From positions 1-29,150 of the forward strand of contig DATJJW010000183.1 of the NCBI GenBank assembly GCA_035491935.1: DNA of 29,150 bases, given 5' to 3'. Of the stretch, positions 15,984 to 22,691 are shown piece after piece. The position numbers were made by a program, and so were the translations under genes. The stretch comes from DATJJW01 sp035491935. GTDB lineage: Bacteria; Pseudomonadota; Alphaproteobacteria; ATCC43930; CGMCC-115725. The notes beneath the pieces were generated by a model. The model was not told where the DNA came from and did not search any database. It worked only from the letters and a program-made list of their open reading frames with translations. Numbering within the stretch: position 1 is the stretch's first letter; the number at the start of each line of letters is the position of its first letter.

Positions 15984-16326
15984 AGTAGAAACTCCCTCGC
16001 TGGCGCCTTGGCATAACCGTGGTGTGCCACGCGAAGCGTTCGGCCGAAACGGGCGCGCATCATATATCGAATTTCCGCCCCGTCGTCAGGTATTAGAGGC
16101 TCGTGCGCTACAACTCAAGTGAAGGTATGTCACTGCCGCCATTAGCATTTTAACGCTTTATTTTGACCCGTCATTAAAGCTTTCGTGACGAACCGTATTG
16201 TTGAATGCATCACGGTGGCCTGTTAGAAGGGGCACCGGAATACAATGCCGTGTATGTCTTGGGGCCCGTTTCACACGAACATTCTTTTTCCTGTTTTAAG
16301 CCCTTACAGGGTTGCGATCTCATTCG
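15984..16326. promoter_or_regulatory. Divergent control region of the polysaccharide operons
   Basis: About 340 bases between the OPX and copolymerase genes with no credible gene and markedly lower GC than the flanks, especially 16130-16310. It must hold both divergent promoters. Visible symmetry: GCTTTA (16155-16160) inverted with TAAAGC (16175-16180), and the perfect odd palindrome TTCGT-G-ACGAA (16182-16192). No -35/-10 pair is clear enough to place. Confidence 0.6.
16182..16192. promoter_or_regulatory. Candidate operator palindrome
   Basis: TTCGTGACGAA is a perfect 11-base palindrome around a central G. It lies about 135 bases upstream of the copolymerase ATG and about 200 bases from the OPX start, next to a second inverted repeat. 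A regulator site for the divergent polysaccharide operons is possible. The short length means chance is not excluded. Confidence 0.3.
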
Positions 16327-18588
16327 ATGGCTATTCCTACCAGTATCAAGCCAAACCGGAAGGCTCCTCGCGTAACTGCGCAAGTGACAACGCGGGATAT
16401 TCTTAACACCTTCTTCTATTATCGTTGGACCGTGGTATCGGTGTTCTTCACCGTCTTCATTCTCGGTTCAATCGTCGCTTTCGTACTGCCACCCACCTAC
16501 AAGGCTGGAGCGAGCCTGCTCGCCTTGTTCGCCGGCTACTATGACCAAAGCGATCGAACCACTGGCGGTACGACCCAGCAGTTCCAGACGGGCCAGCTGA
16601 TCAGCGTCGAAGCCCAGATCCTGTCGAGCCGCGAGCTGCACCGGGCCGTGGTCATGAAAGAACTCGATCCCAAAGCTAGTTCGGCCGAGATCGACCGCGC
16701 CTTGCAGCATTTCGAGAGTAACTTTCGTATCGAGAAGGTCGATCTCGCCAACACGATCAACGTGTCCTACGTCGACACCAATCCTCAGCGCGCAGCGGAC
16801 ACGCTCAATCGTCTGCTGACGGAGTATTTCCACGAGCGCGCCGGCGTCTTCACTTCGGGCCGTGTCGCATTCCTGACGACCCAACGCGACAAGATCAAGG
16901 CCCAGCTCAACAAGGCGAATGCCGAGCTGATCTCGTTTCAGCAGGCCCATGGCATCGTCAATGCCGACGCGCAGATCCAGAGCGCGGTGGCGCTGAACGG
17001 CCTGCTCGTCCAGCGCAAGCTGGAGAATGACAACACGCTGGCCCAGGATCGTGCCACGCTGGCCTCGCTTCTGAGCGAGGCGAAGAACGTGCCGTCGACG
17101 ATCCTCCTCTATGTCGACAACACGGAAGCGGCGCACGCGGTCGACACGATGCAGCTGGCGCTCCTGCAGCTTCAGGCGCGGCGCGCCGATCTTGCCTCGC
17201 GCTACCTGCCGGGTTCGGCCTTCGTGCAGCAGCTCGACAAGCAGATATCCGACATGCGCAAATCCATTGAGCGCCAGAAGGATCACCTGCTCAATTCCTC
17301 GCGTTCGGGCCACAACACCTATTACGACACGGTGCAGGATCGCATCGTCCGACTGACCTCGGACATTGCCGGTGAAGCCTCGCGCCAGAAGACGATCGAC
17401 AATCAGCTCAAGGCGTCGCTCGACAAACTCAATGACCTGATACAGGTCGCCAACCAGCTGCGCCGGATGGATATCGACCGGGACCTGCTGACGTCCAGTT
17501 TCCAGAACTTTTCACGCCAGGTCGAGCAGGCGCGCATCGACCAGAATCAAGCCGATACGGTCAGCAGCACCAATGTCCGGATCATCCAGGCGCCGTTCGT
17601 GCCCACCCGGCGCGACAACCCGCCTGCGCTGTTTGTCGGCGGCAGCTTTCTGGCCGCGCTGCTGATCGCCGGGCTCACCGTGCTGGTGCTGTCCAGCCTG
17701 CGCGAGACCTTCATCAGCCCAGAGGAGATAGAGCGTTCCATGGCGCTGCCGGTGTTGAGCGCGCCGATCTCGCGGATGACGCCGCCATCGCCGATGGACC
17801 GGTTCCGTGGCCGCCGTCCTGGCTCCTGGGGCAATCTGCGCGACAATCTGGCGCGCTATCTGCCTTGGCTGAAGCCGCGGCAACCGGCCATATTCCAGAC
17901 GGCGCTTCAGCTCGGCACCGGCGGCACCGGCAAGCGCGCGCGGACCGAATATGGCCGCATGATTTCCGCCATCGACAACAGCAGCGATGGTGCGAGCAAG
18001 GTCGTGCTGATGCTGTCCTTCCGCGGCGATGACGGGCTGCTGCCGATCGTGCAAGGCCTGGCGATGGAGCTGGAGCGCCGGTCGAACAAGCCGATACTGG
18101 TCGTCGACATGGCCTCGGCCGGCGACAATGCGCTTTATGGTCGGCCGGACGAGCATGGCCGGCTGTCCTGGCCGAGTGGCGAGGATATCGCGCCGAACGG
18201 ATTCAATGTCGGGTCGATGCCGGAGACGGTGGCCAGCCAGGAGGTCCTCACCTTCCAGCCCGTCGGTCACCACCACATCGTCGTCGCCCGGCCGAAGCCG
18301 GACGCCTTCCTGCCGGCGGGCCGGCAGAGCGCCGCGCTTTTCGACGAGCTGCGCCAGGCCCATGACTACATCCTGATCCATGCCGCGCCGGCCAGCCAGG
18401 CCTTCACCGGCATCGAGAACGCCATCCTGGCTGATGCCACGGTGCTGGCAATCCGGGCGGAGGCGACGCGCAAGCCGGTTGCCGTGACCTTGCGGTCCCA
18501 GATACTCGATGCCGGCGGCAAGGTGGTCGGCATCGCGATGACCCACCGCAGCAGCTACATTCCGGCTTTCATCTATCGCTTCCTCTAG
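16327..18588 (+). CDS. Polysaccharide copolymerase (Wzz/GumC/Wzc-like) with degenerate BY-kinase-like domain
   Basis: 753 residues from the ATG at 16327 (the frame also offers a TTG at 16312, but the AGGG there leaves no spacing). Membrane helix 1 is at about 34-55, then a large periplasmic part with long coiled coil (about 160-400), then the Pro-rich entry PTRRDNPPALF to helix 2 at about 432-455. The cytoplasmic domain (about 460-753) has the layout of a Wzc-type tyrosine kinase: VVLMLSFRGDDGLLPIVQG where Walker A should be, PILVVDMASAGDN where Walker A' should be, and HDYILIHAAPAS at the Walker B position. The P-loop GxxGKT/S is missing, and there is no C-terminal tyrosine cluster. It is therefore probably a pseudo-kinase. 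Copolymerases control chain length with Wzy and dock to the OPX lipoprotein. It heads the plus-strand operon, 29 bases before the DUF6492 gene. Confidence 0.9.
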   Translation: MAIPTSIKPNRKAPRVTAQVTTRDILNTFFYYRWTVVSVFFTVFILGSIVAFVLPPTYKAGASLLALFAGYYDQSDRTTGGTTQQFQTGQLISVEAQILSSRELHRAVVMKELDPKASSAEIDRALQHFESNFRIEKVDLANTINVSYVDTNPQRAADTLNRLLTEYFHERAGVFTSGRVAFLTTQRDKIKAQLNKANAELISFQQAHGIVNADAQIQSAVALNGLLVQRKLENDNTLAQDRATLASLLSEAKNVPSTILLYVDNTEAAHAVDTMQLALLQLQARRADLASRYLPGSAFVQQLDKQISDMRKSIERQKDHLLNSSRSGHNTYYDTVQDRIVRLTSDIAGEASRQKTIDNQLKASLDKLNDLIQVANQLRRMDIDRDLLTSSFQNFSRQVEQARIDQNQADTVSSTNVRIIQAPFVPTRRDNPPALFVGGSFLAALLIAGLTVLVLSSLRETFISPEEIERSMALPVLSAPISRMTPPSPMDRFRGRRPGSWGNLRDNLARYLPWLKPRQPAIFQTALQLGTGGTGKRARTEYGRMISAIDNSSDGASKVVLMLSFRGDDGLLPIVQGLAMELERRSNKPILVVDMASAGDNALYGRPDEHGRLSWPSGEDIAPNGFNVGSMPETVASQEVLTFQPVGHHHIVVARPKPDAFLPAGRQSAALFDELRQAHDYILIHAAPASQAFTGIENAILADATVLAIRAEATRKPVAVTLRSQILDAGGKVVGIAMTHRSSYIPAFIYRFL

Positions 18589-18617
18589 CAGGGGCGATCC
18601 AAGGAGCGCGAGCGGCC

Positions 18618-19592
18618 ATGACCCAGATCAGCGCCATCTTGCCGATCAAGACCAAGGGTCGGCATTACGCGGATAATATCGGGCGCTGCGACATCCTGTT
18701 CTCGTCACTGCGCCACTTCACGACGCCGAAGACCTTCGATCGCTTCCTCATCATCGTCCCGCATGACGAGTATGAGGACATGAAGGGCTACGCCAAGGCC
18801 TGGTCCGACTTTCCGATCGAGATCATCGACGAAGCCCAGCACATGGCGGTGTTCGGCGAGTTCAACCAGCGCCACCAGATCCGCGGCTGGCACCGCCAGC
18901 AGATCATCAAGCTCTATACGCCGGCGCTGATCGACACCGAATATTTCATGGTGTTCGACCCCGATTGCTTCGCGACCCACCCCTTCACCGCGGATTCCCT
19001 GATCATCGACGGCAAGGCGCTGACCTATCGCCTGCCGCGCATGACCGAACCTTATTACTGGCGTGCCTCAGCGAAGCTGCTCGGCGTCGATCCGCATGTG
19101 GAGCGCGACGGGGTGTGGTGGACGCCGACCATTCTGTCGCGCACCTTGTGCCTCGGCGTGCAGCGGCGGCTGGAGGAGGTGAACGGCATGGAATGGCGGC
19201 GCGTCCTGCTCAGCCACTACATGACCGATTGGACCGAATATACGCTCTATTGGCTGAATGCCGAGCGTGAGGGCCTGATCGACACTTACCACACCGGCCC
19301 CAGGCCCGGCGCGCGCGCGCTTCACGCCGACAAGAGCGTCTGGTTCGCGGACAAGATGCAGGGATGGAGCGCCGACCATTATTTCTCGCCGGACACCGAC
19401 GGCATGTTCGCGGTCGTCCAGAGCAACACCCATATCTCCCCCGAGCAGGTCGTCCACAAGCTCGGGAAATATTTCCCGATCACCATCCAGCCCTATCAGC
19501 GTCATATCGATGTGAAGCTGCGCAGCGCGGAGATCTATTCCGCGATCGTCCGGCGCGGCCTGAAGGCGCTGCATAAGCTGGGTGTGAGATAG
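18618..19592 (+). CDS. DUF6492-type putative glycosyltransferase
   Basis: A 324-residue soluble protein with no signal peptide. It begins MTQISAILPIKTK like a GT-A Rossmann strand. GWHRQQIIKLY (90-100) and YFMVFDPDCFATHPF (109-123) carry a D-x-D (Asp114, Asp116), the metal/nucleotide-sugar motif of GT-A enzymes. The combination W-x-RQQ..KL followed by D-x-D matches my memory of the DUF6492 family. Later blocks are rich in aromatics (DGVWWTPTILS, MTDWTEYTLYWL). It is probably a cytoplasmic glycosyltransferase that extends the lipid-linked unit; donor and linkage are unknown. AGGAG lies at 18601-18605. It is in the copolymerase operon and is the only other candidate for assembling the repeat unit besides the fusion protein. 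Confidence 0.78.
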   Translation: MTQISAILPIKTKGRHYADNIGRCDILFSSLRHFTTPKTFDRFLIIVPHDEYEDMKGYAKAWSDFPIEIIDEAQHMAVFGEFNQRHQIRGWHRQQIIKLYTPALIDTEYFMVFDPDCFATHPFTADSLIIDGKALTYRLPRMTEPYYWRASAKLLGVDPHVERDGVWWTPTILSRTLCLGVQRRLEEVNGMEWRRVLLSHYMTDWTEYTLYWLNAEREGLIDTYHTGPRPGARALHADKSVWFADKMQGWSADHYFSPDTDGMFAVVQSNTHISPEQVVHKLGKYFPITIQPYQRHIDVKLRSAEIYSAIVRRGLKALHKLGVR

Positions 19593-19600
19593 GCGAGACC

Positions 19601-19619
19601 CCCTGCACCGTATGCAGGG
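19601..19619 (+). other. Small hairpin just before the next ribosome site
   Basis: CCCTGC (19601-19606) pairs with GCAGGG (19614-19619) around a 7-base loop. It lies 8 bases after the DUF6492 stop and 2-3 bases before the GGAGGA ribosome site of the next gene. There is no T tract, so it is more likely an mRNA stability or translation element than a terminator. Confidence 0.35.
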
Positions 19620-19631
19620 ATGGAGGACGGC

Positions 19632-20096
19632 ATGAGGAAGAGCAAATCGATCCTGCTGGGTGCGTTCCTGGCGCTGGCAGCGTTCATGGGCATGCCGACC
19701 AAGGCGCATGCCCAGGGCGCGATCACGCAGCCCCGCATGCTGATCTATGCCGGGCCGCTCAATCGGGAGTATCTTGGCTGCCTCAATTGCGATCAATACG
19801 ACGTGAATTCGGTTTGGAACGGCTATTCGGCCAATGGCTGGGACGACATCTATGCCAGCTTCAGCCATTTCGAGGTCTATCGCCGGGCCCATGGCCAATA
19901 TTCGGCCTGCGATCCGAATGCGACGAAGCCGCCGCGTCTGGTCGATACCTCGCGGAAATTCTATGGCTTCCTGAACGTCAACACGCAGCGCCTGGACAGC
20001 ATCTGCGGACCGAACGGCTCGCAGGCCATGTGTGAAAAGCTGACCGATATGTGCCGGCGCGAGAACGATCCGCTGCAGGCGGAGATGCCGCAGTAG
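19632..20096 (+). CDS. Small secreted protein of the YLGCLNC type, unknown function
   Basis: A 154-residue exported protein. The ATG at 19632 is preferred over 19620 because GGAGGA (19622-19627) is correctly spaced and the signal peptide MRKSKSILLGAFLALAAFMG, cut after AHA, then starts cleanly. The mature protein has EYLGCLNCDQYDVNSVWNGY, SFSHFEVY, HGQYSACDPNATKPPRLVD, then KFYGFLNVN. This is a variant of a recurring pattern in small uncharacterised bacterial proteins: (Y)LGxLNCN.Y...S..N.YG.YGS.YS..SACNPYA..PP.LVD..G.FYG.L..N, from memory. Six cysteines could form disulfides. It is last in the copolymerase operon and its stop lies 4 bases from the stop of the convergent fusion glycosyltransferase. 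Function unknown; a surface or periplasmic role is likely. Confidence 0.83.
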   Translation: MRKSKSILLGAFLALAAFMGMPTKAHAQGAITQPRMLIYAGPLNREYLGCLNCDQYDVNSVWNGYSANGWDDIYASFSHFEVYRRAHGQYSACDPNATKPPRLVDTSRKFYGFLNVNTQRLDSICGPNGSQAMCEKLTDMCRRENDPLQAEMPQ

Positions 20097-20100
20097 ATCG

Positions 20101-22401
20101 TCAGAACGCGTTTTCGTTCTGGAACAGGACGATGCTGACGCTGCGGAAGATGATCGCGATGTCGAGCCAGATCGACCATTTCTCGATGTATTCCAGATCG
20201 TAATCGACGCGTCTCTTGGCCATCGTTATCTCGGTCACCTGGCCGCGCATCCCGTTGACCTGGGCCCAGCCGGTGATGCCGGGGCGTACCTTGTGGCGGG
20301 CGAAATATTCCTCGACCGTGTCGTTGTAGAGCTGCTCGCCGATACGCATCGCGACCGCATGGGCGCGGGGACCGACCAGGGACATGTCACCGCGCAGCAC
20401 GTTGAACAGCTGCGGCAGCTCGTCGATCGACAATTTGCGGATGATCCGGCCGACGCGGGTGACGCGCGGATCGTTGCGCATCGTCTGCTGCATGCCGGAT
20501 TTGTCGCCCCGGTCGACATACATCGAGCGGAACTTCAACACCTTGATGACCCGGTTGTTGAAGCCGAAGCGATCCTGGGTGAAGAACACCGGCCCGCGGC
20601 TCTCCAGCTTGATCGCAATGGCGGTGAGCAGCAGCAGCGGCGAGATCACCAGCAATCCGAGGCCCGACAGCGTCTTGTCTTCGATCCATTTGTAGATCGC
20701 GTTCCAACCCCTGATCGGGCGGTGGAAGATGTCCATTATCGGATGCTCGCCGATATAGGTGACGTTGCGCAGCCGGAAGCCGGGGGCGAGCTGATAGACC
20801 AGGCGCAGGTCGACCGGCAGCGCGGTCAGCGTGCGCAGGATATTGCTCAGGCGGTTGGAATGGCCGACCGGCAAGGTCACGATGACCTCGTCCGGCAATT
20901 GCCTGCGCGCGAACTCGATCAGGTCGTTGATGCGGCCCAACACCTTGACGCCGTGCAACTGGGTCGGCACGCGGTCCAGACGATCGTCGAACACGCCCAG
21001 CACCTGGAAGTTATGCGGCTGGTCATGCAGCGTGCCGACGATATCGGAACCGGTCTCCTCGGCGCCGACCACCACGATGAATTTGCGCAAGGCACCGCGT
21101 TTGCGCCAGCGCTCGATCAGGCGGCCGGACACTGTGCGGATCATCCAGAGCGGCACCAGCGAACAGGCGGTCCAGCACAGGAGGAAGAAGTTGGACGCCG
21201 TCGTCTGCCCGAGCAGGGTGGCGATTTCCAGGAAGGTGAAGCACTGCACGCCGAACCAGGTCATGATCAGCTTGGACAGCTGGCTGCTCAACTGTGGCAG
21301 ATTGGCGGTCTTGTAGCCGCCCGTGACGTGGAAGATGCCGACGAAGAGCAGGGCGGAGATCACCCCCAATGGCGAATAGCGCTGCCCCAGCGTGCCAATG
21401 CCGATGTCGAGGATTTGGCAGATCGCGCGCGCGACTTCCGCCCCCAGGAAGATGAAGCCCAGGTCGAGCAGCTTGCAGACGCCCTCGACGACCGCCAGCA
21501 GGGTCGAAGAGACGCGGCCGGAATAGGGCGCGAAGCTGGGCGCGGCTTGGCCCGACATGTCGGTGGTCGCCGGCTGGAGCTGACCGGAGGCGGCAGCCGA
21601 ACGCAGGTTGGGCGGCAGCGCGATCGGGTGCCCGCGCAGATCGTCGACAATGGCGGCCACGAAGCCGGAAAGGGCGCCGACATAGCGCGGGCCGATGCGG
21701 CGCGGCTCCAATATCGTGCGCCACAACCACTCGATGTTGAGCTTCTGGACGATCTTGGACGGCTTGGGCAGCACGCCCAGCTCGACCTTCACCGCCTGGC
21801 CGATGCACAGCGCCCAGCAGGGCGGCAGCAATGAGCGGTAGGTGTCGACGAAGATCTCGCTCTTGGGCGCGCCCACGGCCATGAACAGCAGGGTCGTGCC
21901 ATGATCGTGGATACGCCGGGCGATCTCCTGGCATTGCTCGGGATCGCGTTCGAACCCCATGGGCGGGATATAGGTGTCGATACGCTCGGCAAGGCCATGC
22001 TTGGCGGCCCATTTGCGCACCGCCAACTCGGTCACGTCGCGGTCCAGCACGAAGAACAGCCTCTGCCATTCGGGCAGTTGGGGCTGGTGCATGATATCGG
22101 TGACGATATCGCAGCCGGTGACGCGGCCCGGGGCGAAGGTGTCGCGCAGCCGGGCGTAGTAATAGACCGGAAAGCCGTCGCAGGTGATGATCTCGGCGCT
22201 GTTATAGGCTTTAACGAAAGCCTCATCGGAGCGCAGCATCGCGATATGGTGGATGTTCGGCGTGACGACGAGGCCGACGCCATCCTCCTTCGATCGCCTG
22301 GTGCTGACGAGATGATCGGCAATCTGACGCGCGGACCACGCGCTGATCTTGAAGCCGAATACCCGATCCCTGGTGGCGGTCTCCAATGAATAGGTCGTCA
22401 T
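20101..22401 (-). CDS. Fusion: GT26 glycosyltransferase (WecG/TagA/GumM) + phosphoglycosyl transferase (GumD/WcaJ)
   Basis: A single 766-residue protein with two complete catalytic modules. Residues about 10-260 are a GT26 domain: VVTPNIHHIAML (45-56), ITCDGFPVYYYARL with the likely catalytic Asp75, FMAVGAPKSEIFVD (173-186) and LNIEWLWRTILEPRR (221-235). A linker (260-298) leads to four or so helices (about 305-425), a CoA-binding-like Rossmann domain (FIVVVGAEETGSD, 441-453) and the polyprenyl-phosphate hexose-1-phosphate transferase domain: FFTQDRFGFNN, KVLKFRSMYVD, then LSIDELPQLFNVLRGDMSLVGPR with the Asp660-Glu661 pair, and RPGITGWAQVNGMRG. The C-terminal half starts repeat-unit synthesis by placing a hexose phosphate (often glucose) on undecaprenyl phosphate. 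The N-terminal half should add the second sugar. The usual GVGxxFD of GT26 is altered to CIGQAVK (199-205). It is transcribed alone, facing the copolymerase operon. Confidence 0.93.
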   Translation of the reverse strand: MTTYSLETATRDRVFGFKISAWSARQIADHLVSTRRSKEDGVGLVVTPNIHHIAMLRSDEAFVKAYNSAEIITCDGFPVYYYARLRDTFAPGRVTGCDIVTDIMHQPQLPEWQRLFFVLDRDVTELAVRKWAAKHGLAERIDTYIPPMGFERDPEQCQEIARRIHDHGTTLLFMAVGAPKSEIFVDTYRSLLPPCWALCIGQAVKVELGVLPKPSKIVQKLNIEWLWRTILEPRRIGPRYVGALSGFVAAIVDDLRGHPIALPPNLRSAAASGQLQPATTDMSGQAAPSFAPYSGRVSSTLLAVVEGVCKLLDLGFIFLGAEVARAICQILDIGIGTLGQRYSPLGVISALLFVGIFHVTGGYKTANLPQLSSQLSKLIMTWFGVQCFTFLEIATLLGQTTASNFFLLCWTACSLVPLWMIRTVSGRLIERWRKRGALRKFIVVVGAEETGSDIVGTLHDQPHNFQVLGVFDDRLDRVPTQLHGVKVLGRINDLIEFARRQLPDEVIVTLPVGHSNRLSNILRTLTALPVDLRLVYQLAPGFRLRNVTYIGEHPIMDIFHRPIRGWNAIYKWIEDKTLSGLGLLVISPLLLLTAIAIKLESRGPVFFTQDRFGFNNRVIKVLKFRSMYVDRGDKSGMQQTMRNDPRVTRVGRIIRKLSIDELPQLFNVLRGDMSLVGPRAHAVAMRIGEQLYNDTVEEYFARHKVRPGITGWAQVNGMRGQVTEITMAKRRVDYDLEYIEKWSIWLDIAIIFRSVSIVLFQNENAF

Positions 22402-22596
22402 GACCAGATTTTCCCAAGGGTAAAAGCCGAAAGCCTGCTGATGGCGACCGGATCGATTTATAGAGGAAAGCTCTAAAAAAGCCTAAAAAGCGGTGCAATT
22501 GCGGCGGTGTGTAATGACCCTGTAAGGCTGCCGGTCGTTTTCGCCACGAAAGCCTGGCCGTCCGCAGGCCGGATCGGCACGGATCGACGCATCGTC

Positions 22597-22623
22597 GGCG
22601 CGCGACTTTGGCGCGCCTTTCTT
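22597..22623 (+). terminator. Orphan plus-strand terminator-like hairpin
   Basis: GGCGCGC (22597-22603) and GCGCGCC (22611-22617) form a perfect GC stem with a 7-base loop, followed on the plus strand by TTTCTT. This is the shape of an intrinsic terminator for a plus-strand transcript, yet both neighbouring genes are on the minus strand. The stem also works on the minus strand but without a T tract. Confidence 0.4.
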
Positions 22624-22672
22624 ATGGAAAAGCGAGATGCGGAAAACAGCATTAGGCTGCGGCTTCCCGGCG

Positions 22673-22690
22673 CGCGGACTGTCGTCCGCG
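22673..22690 (-). terminator. Hairpin directly after the RND operon
   Basis: CGCGGAC (22673-22679) and GTCCGCG (22684-22690) form a 7-bp stem with a tetraloop, starting one base after the last stop of the RND operon. No T tract follows on the minus strand, so it may protect the mRNA 3' end or pause polymerase instead of terminating by itself. Confidence 0.4.
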
Positions 22691-22691
22691 T

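Larger units (their letters stand above)
22402..22691. other. Non-coding region between fusion gene and RND operon
   Basis: 290 bases with no credible gene on either strand. The part next to the fusion gene (22440-22500) is AT-rich and must hold its minus-strand promoter; TATAAA on the minus strand at 22462-22457 is a possible -10. The part next to the RND operon holds two hairpins, listed separately. Confidence 0.45.

Noticed and set aside
20101..22401. That the fusion is a sequencing artefact joining two genes
   Set aside because: The frame is continuous with an in-frame low-complexity linker and both domains are intact, so a lost stop or frameshift error is less likely than a real fusion. 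It cannot be fully excluded without reads or homologues.
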